Of a stretch of DNA of 14,131 nt, positions 1 to 7,324 are shown piece by piece; the stretch's first letter is position 1, and every line of letters begins with the position of its first letter. Source of the DNA: Hadesarchaea archaeon (GTDB lineage Archaea; Hadarchaeota; Hadarchaeia; Hadarchaeales; Hadarchaeaceae); NCBI GenBank assembly GCA_023129675.1, contig JAGMBM010000079.1:1-14131 (forward strand), in the 5' to 3' direction. The notes under the pieces are model-generated. The model worked only from the letters and a program-made list of their open reading frames with translations. It made no database searches and had not been told where the DNA came from. The translations under genes were made by a program, and so were the position numbers.

Positions 1-219
1 CAAGAGGTAATCAAGCAATTCGGGTGGAAACCCGCGACCGTTACCTCTTACCTTGTGCTCTACCGCTTCCAGCGCGGGGGCTACGTCACGATAGAGTGGC
101 GAGAGCAACGAGGCAAGCCCGCGCGCAAGTACTATAAAATAACGAAGAAAGGCGAGGAGTTGCTGGAGGAAGGAATAAAGTACCTAAAGGAGTTCAGCTC
201 GAAACTTTTTGGAAAGTAG
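1..219 (+). CDS. PadR-family transcriptional regulator, C-terminal part (5' end outside window)
   Basis: The first 72 codons of frame 1 are open to a TAG at 217-219, so the gene starts before the window. The visible part is a winged-helix DNA-binding segment of PadR type: a recognition-helix-like stretch (TVTSYLVLYRFQRGGYV), then WREQRGKPARKYYKIT and KKGEELL, the wing and following strand typical of PadR proteins, where the G-x-P-R-K-Y-Y-x-[IL]-T pattern is diagnostic. It ends with a short lysine- and glutamate-rich helix, as in the short PadR class that dimerises through its C-terminal helix. PadR proteins are usually local repressors, often of membrane or stress genes, but the target here cannot be read. 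The next gene is convergent and its stop abuts this one with no spacer. Confidence 0.8.
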   Translation, partial: QEVIKQFGWKPATVTSYLVLYRFQRGGYVTIEWREQRGKPARKYYKITKKGEELLEEGIKYLKEFSSKLFGK

Positions 220-846
220 TTAGGACAGGCGGAGCTTCGCGGCGAATAATCTCTGAGCCACGGTGAGGTGAGTCAAGATCACGATTAGAACCACTGCGTA
301 TTGCGTATATCCAATCAATGCCCCGACGGCTAGAATGATGATCCGCTCCCCTCGCTCGGCCACTCCCACATCGAGCTTACCCGAACCAGCTGCCTCCGCT
401 CTGGCGCGGGTGTAGCTGACCATTAAGCTTCCAACGATTGCTAGAATTCCCCATGTCCAACCAGGCAGAAGACCCGCTTCGGCGAGCCCACCGTTGATGA
501 AAGCGTAGATGATGCCCGCAAAAATCAAGAAATCCACGTACCGATCTACGACTGAGTCGAGTACTTCCCCGAACGCTGTCTCCCTGCCGACCACCCTAGC
601 AACGGCGCCGTCGATGAGGTCAAAAAACCCACAGATGATGAGAACAAACCCAGCCCAAAATTGCATCCCGTAAGCGAAAAGGAGGGCCGCAACAACGCCC
701 ACAACCAACCCGATCAAAGTAAAAGCGTTTGGGGTGAGCCCCGTCCTTGCAAAGGCTTTAGCCACGGGCTCCATTAAACGACTTACTCGATCTCGGACCC
801 TGCTCAGCACCACTTCCCCCAGCGCAAGGTTTTTGCCTGCAGTCAT
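220..846 (-). CDS. CDP-alcohol phosphatidyltransferase, probably archaetidylinositol phosphate synthase
   Basis: This is an integral membrane enzyme of 208 aa that transfers a CDP-activated lipid to an alcohol phosphate. The family signature D-x2-D-G-x2-A-R-x8-G-x3-D-x3-D is complete: D76, D79, G80, A83, R84, G93, D97 and D101, whose aspartates bind the metal and are catalytic. About six hydrophobic segments follow the family plan. The later stretch SYTRARAEAAG...VGVAERGER (about residues 144-167) resembles archaeal archaetidylinositol-phosphate synthases, which join CDP-archaeol and inositol phosphate; this substrate assignment is inference. The annotated ATG gives a longer N-terminus than I expect for the family, and GTG codons 12-13 (about 808-813), behind a GGGG stretch, are a reasonable alternative start. 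It diverges from the endonuclease IV-like gene with only 18 bp between the starts, so promoters must overlap the coding ends. Confidence 0.88.
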   Translation of the reverse strand: MTAGKNLALGEVVLSRVRDRVSRLMEPVAKAFARTGLTPNAFTLIGLVVGVVAALLFAYGMQFWAGFVLIICGFFDLIDGAVARVVGRETAFGEVLDSVVDRYVDFLIFAGIIYAFINGGLAEAGLLPGWTWGILAIVGSLMVSYTRARAEAAGSGKLDVGVAERGERIIILAVGALIGYTQYAVVLIVILTHLTVAQRLFAAKLRLS

Positions 847-864
847 AAGTGTTTTGGGGAACGC

Positions 865-1698
865 ATGATCTACTTAGGTCCCGCAGGCATCCCAACCGTG
901 AGCAAGGAAAGAACGACGATCGGGGGCATCAAGTGTGTGGCCGAACTCAAGCTAAACGCGTTCGAAGTTGAGTTTGTCCGCCGAGTTGGGATGAGCAACG
1001 AGATGGCCAAGGAAACGGGAAAGGTTGCGAAGGAGCTCAGCATCCTTCTATCTGTCCATTGCCCATATTTCGTCAACTTGTGTTCACAGGAAAAAGAAAA
1101 GCTTGATGCATCAAAGCAACGCATCCTTGATTCCGTCGAGCGGGCTTTTCACATGGGTGCGGATGTTGCTGTTTTCCATCCAGGTTTTTACGGGAATCTA
1201 ATGCCTGAAGCCGCGTTCACCGCAATTGAAGGGGCCTGCCGAGATATGCTCGACCGGATGCGCGAGAAGGGGATAAAAAAAGTAAGGCTGGGGCTGGAGA
1301 CGACCGGCAAGGTGAGCCAATTCGGGACACTCGATGAAATAATCGATATTTGCAAAAAGCTCAAGGGATGTGCGCCCGTGGTGGATTTCGCCCACATCTA
1401 CGCGAGGCAGGCGGGGAGGATAGACTACAGCGAGGTATTCGAAAAGTTGAAGCCGCTGAAGCTGAAGCACTTACACTCGCACTTCACCAGCATGGAGTGG
1501 ACTCCTGCCAAAGCACCGTGGCAGGGAAACGAGCGACGTCACCTCGAACTCAAAGTGAATAAGCCGCCCTTCGAGCCGCTCGCGAAGGAGGTGCTCAAGC
1601 GAAAAGTTGACATCATCCTAATCTCTGAGTCACCCATTCTGGAAAAGGACTCCCTCGAGATGAAACGTATATTTGAAAAATTAGGGCACCGTTTTTAG
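865..1698 (+). CDS. Endonuclease IV-like TIM-barrel protein (AP endonuclease family 2)
   Basis: The 277-aa product has the size and motif order of endonuclease IV/xylose isomerase-like TIM barrels. Endonuclease IV cuts DNA 5' of abasic sites using three zinc ions. Likely metal ligands are H65 (SVHCPY), H105 (FHPGFY), E145 (LGLETTGK), D174 and H177 (VVDFAHIYAR), a histidine of HLHSHF (202-206), H226 (ERRHLEL) and E255 (ISESP). The D-x-H pair of the bacterial enzyme reads R-R-H here, with the aspartate position occupied by arginine and a glutamate just before it, so one zinc site may be altered. A DNA-repair role is likely but sugar isomerase-like relatives exist. GGGG precedes the ATG. The 3' end overlaps the convergent histidyl-tRNA synthetase gene by 18 bp. 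Confidence 0.85.
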   Translation: MIYLGPAGIPTVSKERTTIGGIKCVAELKLNAFEVEFVRRVGMSNEMAKETGKVAKELSILLSVHCPYFVNLCSQEKEKLDASKQRILDSVERAFHMGADVAVFHPGFYGNLMPEAAFTAIEGACRDMLDRMREKGIKKVRLGLETTGKVSQFGTLDEIIDICKKLKGCAPVVDFAHIYARQAGRIDYSEVFEKLKPLKLKHLHSHFTSMEWTPAKAPWQGNERRHLELKVNKPPFEPLAKEVLKRKVDIILISESPILEKDSLEMKRIFEKLGHRF

Positions 1699-2949
1699 CT
1701 TATCCGCGAGCTCCTTGCGCGCGACAAGCTCTTGCTTGCCCGTACGCATATCGCGAAGCGTCACCTTTCCTTCCTTGAGGTCTTTCACCCCGACTATGAT
1801 GGCACTTTTGGCCCCTCTGGCATCCGCGTATGCAATCGCCTTGCTCAGCTTGCGTCCCATCAGGTCGACATCGACGAGCAAGCCAGCTCTGCGCAGCTCC
1901 CTCACGACTTTTAGGCATTCGCTGAGCACCTCTTCGCCTGCAGGGAGGACCACACAATCCAATCGCTCACGCGGAACTATCATCCCCCGCTTCAAAAGTG
2001 CCCGAGCAATGCGATCGACGCCGAACCCGACACCGACGGCTGAGCAGGGGTCGCCTCCCAAGAGCTTGATGAGTTCATCGTACCGGCCGCCCCCTGCAAC
2101 TTGGACTCCATCGACGTAGAGCTCGAACACGAGATCCGTGTAATACTCCAGCCCGCGGGCGGTTCCAAAGTCAACCGTAAATTTCTCGACCCCAAACGAG
2201 CGAGTGTGCTCGAGGATTTCACGCAGGTTCTTGAGCGCAGTTTTGGCCTTTGGTAGACCAGCCACAAGTTTCTCCGCTTGCTTCAACACTTTCATACTCC
2301 CACGTAACGTGATCAATGAACGAAGTATTTTTTCATCCCCTGCTTTGAGGCGCGCGCTTTCAAGCTCCGCTCGAAGCCTTGCCTCCTCACGGCTGTCAAT
2401 CGCACGCATGATGGGGTCTTGGACAGCCCCTTTCACCCCAGCGTGAGCCAGCACCTCTCGAAGCAGGCGGATGTGGCCTATGCGGAGCTCGTAGTCCGAC
2501 AAACCGAGCTCCCGCATGATCTCATCGGAGAGGGCTATTACCTCTGCATCCGCCTCAGGCCGAGCGGAACCTATGATCTCGGTGCCCGACTGCAAGAATT
2601 GCCTCCACCGCTGCGCTTGGGGCTCCTCGTAACGGAAGCAGTTGCCGAAGTAGCAGAGCTTCACGGGTTTGGGTGCGGATCGGAGCTGGTTTATGTAAAG
2701 GCGGACGACGGGGGCGGTTAGCTCTGGACGGAGGGCGAGCTCGCGACCGGATTTATCCTTGAACGCATAGAGTTGCTTCACCACGCTTTCGCCGCTCTTT
2801 TTCTCGAACAGCTCGAGTTGCTCGAAAATGGGAGTTTCGACCTCCTCATAACCATAACGCTTGAAAACGTCACCCATCGTGCGCTCGACGTGACGAATGC
2901 TGACGAGTTCCTCACCGAAGAGGTCCTTGGTTCCCTTTGGCCTTTGCAT
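1681..2949 (-). CDS. hisS: Histidyl-tRNA synthetase
   Basis: This cytosolic class II synthetase charges tRNA-His with histidine using ATP. The protein is 422 aa, the usual length. It opens with RPKGTKDLFGEE, the family's typical N-terminus. LRPELTAPVVR (73-83) is followed by motif 2 (FGNCFRYEEPQAQRWRQF, 101-118). The histidine-specific RGLEYYTD (265-272) and GGGRYDEL (286-293) are present, and motif 3 is GVGFGVDRI (306-314). The last 90 or so residues form the anticodon-binding domain. The ATG is preceded by GGCGGTGG on the minus strand, a fair ribosome binding site, and by a TATA-like box about 50 bp upstream. Its tail overlaps the convergent endonuclease IV-like gene by 18 bp. Confidence 0.97.
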   Translation of the reverse strand: MQRPKGTKDLFGEELVSIRHVERTMGDVFKRYGYEEVETPIFEQLELFEKKSGESVVKQLYAFKDKSGRELALRPELTAPVVRLYINQLRSAPKPVKLCYFGNCFRYEEPQAQRWRQFLQSGTEIIGSARPEADAEVIALSDEIMRELGLSDYELRIGHIRLLREVLAHAGVKGAVQDPIMRAIDSREEARLRAELESARLKAGDEKILRSLITLRGSMKVLKQAEKLVAGLPKAKTALKNLREILEHTRSFGVEKFTVDFGTARGLEYYTDLVFELYVDGVQVAGGGRYDELIKLLGGDPCSAVGVGFGVDRIARALLKRGMIVPRERLDCVVLPAGEEVLSECLKVVRELRRAGLLVDVDLMGRKLSKAIAYADARGAKSAIIVGVKDLKEGKVTLRDMRTGKQELVARKELADKLKTVP

Positions 2950-2994
2950 CCCACCGCCTCTGACGCAGTTACTTTTCGAAACTTCTTAAAGCTT

Positions 2995-3002
2995 CTTTAA
3001 AT
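2995..3002 (-). promoter_or_regulatory. TATA-like box for hisS
   Basis: On the minus strand this reads ATTTAAAG, a good archaeal TATA box, 46-53 bp before the hisS ATG. A start of transcription about 25 bp downstream would leave a short leader holding the GGCGGTGG site. A second, weaker TTAAAG lies 8 bp nearer the gene. Placement is by pattern only. Confidence 0.5.
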
Positions 3003-3049
3003 GTCCGTCTATTACCGATGAAAATTGAGGATAAGTTCTACAGTTAGGG

Positions 3050-6000
3050 CTAGGTCTGCACGGTAAACATCCAAACAGAAGACTCGCTCTCGTTGCCTGC
3101 TCTATCGATCGCGATTACCTTCCACCAGTAATTCTCATCCGCAAGTAGGGACGGTGTGTAAGTATTCTCCGGGATGTCGAGGAGAGTATCCACCTCAAGC
3201 TGTGAGAAGTTAGTATCAACACTGATGAGCAAGCGATGCTCCGATGCCCCGGCGCCAACCGTCCACTCGAACGTTGGGGTGTTATCGCTCGTTGTCGTCC
3301 CATTTTCAGGTACGTGGAGCGTTGCCGCCGTGGGTGGAGTGGTATCAACAATGAACGTCCAGACCGACGAGGAGTCTTGGCTCGTCCCGACAATCGCGAT
3401 TACATTCCAGAAGTAATTATCATCTGGTAAAGCATCCTCATCGGCCATGGCGTAGCTGTCGGTTATCCCGAGGAGAACATCAACCTCAGGTGAGGAAAAT
3501 TCGCTATCATCATCCACCAACAAGCGATAATTATCTGCATTGCCTTCAGCCCACCCAAAAGTTGGGGTGCTATCGTTCGTGATTGCCCCATCAGCTGGTG
3601 CGCTAAGCGTTGGGGCTCCGGGCGGTGCCCTGACGACGAGCTTGTAGCCATCCGACCACCTGCTCAGGTTGCCTGCCTGATCGAAAGCTCGAACGCGCCA
3701 GTAGTAGGTGCCGTTGTGGGAGAAGAAGTACGAGTATGAGCTTTCTTCGATGCCGGAGTTGTCGTGCACGTAGGCTGGGGAGAAACTTGCCTCATCATCG
3801 ATTTGAATCTCATAGGTCACATTGAGCTCGGGCTCCGTCCACGCAAATACGGTTCGCAAAGTGTCAAGTTCAGCGTTGTTCTCTGGCTCGTGGAGCTGTG
3901 GACTTTCCGGCGCTTGGGTGTCGACGCGGAAGGTCCACGTGGGCGACCACCCGAGCTCGGTGTTGTCAGCTCTGAATGCTAATACCCGCCATGAGTAGGT
4001 GCCATCTGCCAGCTCGCTTGTTGGCGTATACGCAATTGTAGAAAAGTTCTCTCTTATCTCGGGCGATGCAAAATCTGCATTATTGTCCACCAATAGCTCG
4101 TATTTCACTCCACCAACCGCTCCCGACCATTTGAATTCCGGCGTGTTATCGTTTGTTATCGCACCTTCAGCGGGGGAGATTAGAGAAGGCACGTGATTAA
4201 TTTTGAGCACTTTCACCAAACCGTTTGAACTTGTGTAGGCGATTTGTAAGTAATCGATGTCCCCTATGTCATCTGCGAAAACGTGTATGGCCATCAGGGT
4301 GGGTCGCGCGGTTATTTCGGCCGATACAGCTTCGATAAGCCAAGCCATCGTTGGGTTGGCATTCTCATCGATAAAAACGAGCAGCGTTTCGGGGATATCT
4401 ACTGTTGACGGCGGTGGGAAAAATCCACCATATGATGTTACGTTACCCGCTTCATCCAAACCCAAAACGCCGAAGCCATCTAGATGCAAATTTCTATTAT
4501 CGGTCCTGAGGTAGACATCCTGAGCTTGCTGATCCAGCACGATACTTTGGCGATTTTCACCGAAATTGAACACGAAGTTTTGATCCTCCAAACTTGGCGG
4601 AGACTCGAGCTGAGTGTCTATCCTTTCTGCATTTATCAAAATTCTTACGGGCAGCGTGTAATCATAATAATCCCTTGCCGAGTTATAATCTAAAGCGTCA
4701 AATATTACATAATCGATTTTGCAACCGTAGTTATCTCGGTAGGTGCGGAGAATCCACCGAAACTCATCTTTATCCATCGTTGGGAAACGTTGAACGTCAA
4801 TTCGTCTGCCATTGACTTGGTATAACCTAACGGGTACATCCAATCCATAAATAAGCCCCCTACCATCGCTCACATAATAAATATAATCTGGAGGCTGAAT
4901 TATCGCAACATTCTCCCATTTTCCTTCCTCCCCCGTGGTTTCGGTCCCATCCGCCACGGTTGCTCGCCTAGCGGTACCCGTAAGGAGGTGCCCGTAAGAC
5001 CATTGAATCGCAACAATCGAATTCTCTGGTGTGTTGTCGCGGAGCCATGTGAAAACATCCATGAACCCATCATCCCGCCAGCCAAACCCTCCATGCCACT
5101 CGGTCGGAGGGGTGGTGCCCTTAGCGGAGGCGTACGCATTGAAGATAAACGGCGTGGCGATGAGGCTGGCGCAACATGCAAATACGAGTGGCTTTTGGAA
5201 GTACCTTAACCAATCTCCAAATTGCTCAAACGACACCCGTTGGAGGAGGGAGGCCAGTGCTGCTGCGCCCGCGCCAGCTAAGACTGGAACGATAAGCCAC
5301 CACATCCGCTCGAATCGTACCTGTGCAGATCCACTCCCCGGCCAGACTAGTGCTGCGAGCACGATGAACCAAGGAAGGGCCAACATCCCCCCACGTCGTT
5401 TATGCCAACATAACCAAGCCAATGCTAAAGCGGCCAAAGTAAAAGCGATTACAGTTAAGATCGCCGCGTTGCCTGACAGGGCCCACGATGAGCCAGGATC
5501 TCCACCGTACATGCGATAAACTGTTTCACCCCATGAGTTCGGTGGAGCCATTTCACTTGCATATCTCGCGATTGATACTCCTTCGCCAGCACCTCCGATT
5601 CCAAATGCGCCTAGTATAATTTGGGCGAAGCCCGTCCAAAATAGTGGGCTTTGTCCACCGATTGCCCAAAGCGTGAGCGTCGTTACCGCCAGCATGCCGA
5701 GCACGCCAGCGATTAAGAAAATATTCGCGCGCATGCTGGTTAGAATCCCTCTAAAAAGGGATTCCACAGACGCCTTATGTAAAAAGATCTCTATGATGGC
5801 AGCGAAGACGAGCCCACCTATCAAGATATAGAGCAGATTTGTCATGTCGCCAGGAGCCCCCCCTCCCCTAAAAATTGATCCCACAAAACCTGTTAGCAGT
5901 AAAAATGCACCAACTAGGATGATCGGAAACCATCTTAGACGCTCGCTAAGCAGAACTAGGAGTAGGGCGCCAATTATGATCGGGGCAATGTAGAAACCTC

Positions 6001-6592
6001 CGCCCCACGCTAGCCCGAACAGACCAAAGACCATCCCAGCGAAGAGTCCAAATCTGGGAATTGAACTGCGGGGAGCCTTGAATAGCCTTATGGTGAGGTA
6101 AATTGTCCATGCCGACAGAATCAGCTGAATCGGCTCCCGATCGTATACCCCAAACTTGTGCCAATAGATGCTTGAGGTCAAGGTAGCTGCGAAAAATGCG
6201 GCCGTACAACCCCCTAAGTCGCCACCCAGCTCCTTGCCGATTAGGAAAATCGGGATGAGCGTGAGGGCGAAAAGCAGGGGGCCCCAGTAGCGGACCACAT
6301 CCATCAGGGAGACACTTGGATTAAGAGTGTGAATGCCTTCATAAAGCATCACCGTTATCAGCGGTTGGGCCTGATCCGTGAGACCAACCGGCATCCCGTA
6401 GGGCGCGTGAGAGAGGCGGTTGCTCTCCACCATTCCATGGGTCTCGGCGATATCCGCCGCGATGTCGTAGAACCATCCGCTGTCCGAGGTGGTCAGCGTG
6501 TCATATTTTTCGCCGGGGATCAAAAGCACTGATGTCGTAAAAGCCATCAGGGCTATCAGGTAACCGACAAGCAGCCATCGCTTGTAGTTCAA
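3050..6592 (-). CDS. aglB: STT3/AglB-type oligosaccharyltransferase with four C-terminal Ig/FN3-like repeats
   Basis: AglB transfers lipid-linked glycan to asparagine outside the membrane. This 1180-aa protein has the N-terminal multipass region (about 1-490, roughly 13 hydrophobic segments) and then an extracytoplasmic part. Likely metal ligands are conserved: D37 in TTSDSGWF (first DxD-like motif), D151 and E153 in GVYDREP (second motif), and E347 in YASEMAPPNS (the SVSE/TIXE loop). The hallmark WWDYG, which binds the Ser/Thr of the sequon, reads QWSYG (530-534), within IVAIQWSYGHLLT. ATVADG after it is also family-like. Residues 800-1180 are four repeats of 93-97 aa, an unusual extension; I infer an extracellular beta-sandwich rod. 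The start is a TTG with GGGTG upstream; no better in-frame start exists before the first membrane segment. Confidence 0.88.
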   Translation of the reverse strand: MNYKRWLLVGYLIALMAFTTSVLLIPGEKYDTLTTSDSGWFYDIAADIAETHGMVESNRLSHAPYGMPVGLTDQAQPLITVMLYEGIHTLNPSVSLMDVVRYWGPLLFALTLIPIFLIGKELGGDLGGCTAAFFAATLTSSIYWHKFGVYDREPIQLILSAWTIYLTIRLFKAPRSSIPRFGLFAGMVFGLFGLAWGGGFYIAPIIIGALLLVLLSERLRWFPIILVGAFLLLTGFVGSIFRGGGAPGDMTNLLYILIGGLVFAAIIEIFLHKASVESLFRGILTSMRANIFLIAGVLGMLAVTTLTLWAIGGQSPLFWTGFAQIILGAFGIGGAGEGVSIARYASEMAPPNSWGETVYRMYGGDPGSSWALSGNAAILTVIAFTLAALALAWLCWHKRRGGMLALPWFIVLAALVWPGSGSAQVRFERMWWLIVPVLAGAGAAALASLLQRVSFEQFGDWLRYFQKPLVFACCASLIATPFIFNAYASAKGTTPPTEWHGGFGWRDDGFMDVFTWLRDNTPENSIVAIQWSYGHLLTGTARRATVADGTETTGEEGKWENVAIIQPPDYIYYVSDGRGLIYGLDVPVRLYQVNGRRIDVQRFPTMDKDEFRWILRTYRDNYGCKIDYVIFDALDYNSARDYYDYTLPVRILINAERIDTQLESPPSLEDQNFVFNFGENRQSIVLDQQAQDVYLRTDNRNLHLDGFGVLGLDEAGNVTSYGGFFPPPSTVDIPETLLVFIDENANPTMAWLIEAVSAEITARPTLMAIHVFADDIGDIDYLQIAYTSSNGLVKVLKINHVPSLISPAEGAITNDNTPEFKWSGAVGGVKYELLVDNNADFASPEIRENFSTIAYTPTSELADGTYSWRVLAFRADNTELGWSPTWTFRVDTQAPESPQLHEPENNAELDTLRTVFAWTEPELNVTYEIQIDDEASFSPAYVHDNSGIEESSYSYFFSHNGTYYWRVRAFDQAGNLSRWSDGYKLVVRAPPGAPTLSAPADGAITNDSTPTFGWAEGNADNYRLLVDDDSEFSSPEVDVLLGITDSYAMADEDALPDDNYFWNVIAIVGTSQDSSSVWTFIVDTTPPTAATLHVPENGTTTSDNTPTFEWTVGAGASEHRLLISVDTNFSQLEVDTLLDIPENTYTPSLLADENYWWKVIAIDRAGNESESSVWMFTVQT
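3053..4195 (-). repeat. Four tandem Ig/FN3-like protein repeats in the oligosaccharyltransferase tail
   Basis: Residues 800-896, 897-992, 993-1087 and 1088-1180 align. Each unit starts with a P-x2-G/N block followed, in units 1, 3 and 4, by T-N/S-D-x-T-P-x-F-x-W. An L-L/I-V/S-D stretch follows, then Y-x-W-x-V-x-A near the end and a closing W-x-F-x-V-D-T-x-P. Unit 2 is the most divergent, with LDTLRTVFAW in place of the T-N-D-x-T-P block. The pattern matches Ig-like or fibronectin III-like modules of surface proteins. The units differ enough at base level to be old duplications, not a recent slip. Confidence 0.85.
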
Positions 6593-6623
6593 TCGCGCAC
6601 CCGCTAAACTGAGGTCAAGCCAA

Positions 6624-6633
6624 CTTTAAAAAT
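6624..6633 (-). promoter_or_regulatory. TATA-like box for the oligosaccharyltransferase gene
   Basis: Minus-strand ATTTTTAAAG lies 32-41 bp before the TTG start. It sits in the 55-bp gap after the small membrane protein gene, so the long gene probably has its own promoter even though both genes run the same way. Confidence 0.5.
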
Positions 6634-6647
6634 CATCGTTGGCGGCG

Positions 6648-6911
6648 TTACTTCTCTTTCGTCTCGGTTTCGGGCTCGCTCTCTACCACGCTCGGCGCTG
6701 GGGCAGGTACCGGAGAGATTTCTTTGGTGCTAGCCATAATCCACCCCAGCCAGAAGCCCAAGCCAGCGAGGATAAGCACCCCTGCGGTAACAGGCAGCGC
6801 GAACGCTAGGTGCACCCTTGGACCCATGTAATATCCGTAGAAGATGTGGGCAATCGCTATCACAACACATACGATACAAAGCAACGCTCCGAGCGCCCTT
6901 GAAGTTCCCAC
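6648..6911 (-). CDS. Small two-pass membrane protein, unknown function
   Basis: I do not recognise this 87-aa protein. It starts with GTG behind a good GGGGTGA site. Two hydrophobic segments are clear (about 7-27 and 35-58), separated by YYMGPRVHL. The last 25 or so residues form a proline-, then glutamate-rich hydrophilic tail (PVPAPAPSVVESEPETETKEK). Codon use is like its neighbours and a TATA box lies at a sensible distance upstream, so I think it is real. It precedes the oligosaccharyltransferase on the same strand by 55 bp, which hints at, but does not prove, a shared membrane role. Confidence 0.65.
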   Translation of the reverse strand: MGTSRALGALLCIVCVVIAIAHIFYGYYMGPRVHLAFALPVTAGVLILAGLGFWLGWIMASTKEISPVPAPAPSVVESEPETETKEK

Positions 6912-6950
6912 TCTATCACCCCTAATGTCTAGAATTGATGGGATAGCCCT

Positions 6951-6960
6951 TTTTAAATAA
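6951..6960 (-). promoter_or_regulatory. TATA-like box for the small membrane protein gene
   Basis: Minus-strand TTATTTAAAA is a near-ideal archaeal TATA box, 40-49 bp before the GTG start, leaving room for a leader of about 20 bp with the GGGGTGA site. Confidence 0.6.
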
Positions 6961-7027
6961 CTTTCGTCGCGCGAGAGTTCAAGTTTGGATTAGCAACCGT
7001 CATAAGTTTGGACGATAAACTTTACAT

Positions 7028-7104
7028 GGGCCCGTGGCCAAGCTGGATAAGGCAGCAGCCTCCTAAGCTGCAAATCCGGGGTTCGAATCCCCGCGGGCCC
7101 GCCA
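7028..7104 (+). tRNA. tRNA-Arg (anticodon CCT)
   Basis: The cloverleaf is complete. Acceptor GGGCCCG (7028-7034) pairs with CGGGCCC (7094-7100). The anticodon stem is GCAGC/GCTGC around loop CTCCTAA, giving CCT, which reads AGG. The T arm is CGGGG-TTCGAAT-CCCCG. The discriminator is G7101 and CCA is encoded at 7102-7104. No intron is visible. Confidence 0.97.
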
Positions 7105-7107
7105 GAA

Positions 7108-7120
7108 ACCTTTTACAAAA
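7108..7120 (+). promoter_or_regulatory. TATA-like box for tRNA-Glu
   Basis: CCTTTTACAAAAG lies 23-35 bp before the mature 5' end of tRNA-Glu, the expected place for an archaeal TATA box. The same T run could also help end tRNA-Arg transcription. Confidence 0.45.
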
Positions 7121-7142
7121 GCGCACGCACGATTGAAATGGT

Positions 7143-7220
7143 GCCCCTGTAGTGTAGTCCGGTCAATCATACAGGCCTCTCGAGCCTGCGACGCGGGTTC
7201 GAATCCCGCCGGGGGCACCA
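7143..7220 (+). tRNA. tRNA-Glu (anticodon CTC)
   Basis: Acceptor GCCCCTG (7143-7149) pairs with CGGGGGC (7210-7216) with one G-T pair. The anticodon stem is CAGGC/GCCTG around CTCTCGA, so the anticodon is CTC, reading GAG. The T arm is GCGGG-TTCGAAT-CCCGC, the discriminator is A7217 and CCA is encoded. It follows tRNA-Arg by 38 bp. Confidence 0.97.
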
Positions 7221-7245
7221 CTTGGGTGTCGTTAACTTATCCCCA

Positions 7246-7258
7246 TTTTTTATTTTTT
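7246..7258 (+). terminator. T-rich transcription stop after tRNA-Glu
   Basis: A TTTTTTATTTTTT tract follows the tRNA by about 25 bp without a strong hairpin. Archaeal RNA polymerase stops at such U-rich tracts, so this is a likely terminator. Confidence 0.55.
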
Positions 7259-7324
7259 GACCCTCCAATTGTCCCATCACGATTTAATAGCCCGAGCGCG
7301 GAGAGGGGAGTTGGAGGCAAGAAA

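Noticed and set aside
3050..4200. Possible CRISPR-like or nucleotide repeat array from recurring similar strings
   Set aside because: The recurring strings are spaced about 280-290 bp apart, are in frame, and are explained by the four Ig-like protein repeats.
5031..5519. 162-aa plus-strand open frame inside the oligosaccharyltransferase gene
   Set aside because: It lies wholly opposite the well-supported aglB-like gene, shows no domain or membrane pattern and has low-complexity composition typical of an antisense frame.
7133..7324. N-terminal extension of the four-pass membrane protein back to 7133
   Set aside because: The extension translates through the tRNA-Glu gene and its terminator; the GTG at 7325 has a good ribosome binding site.
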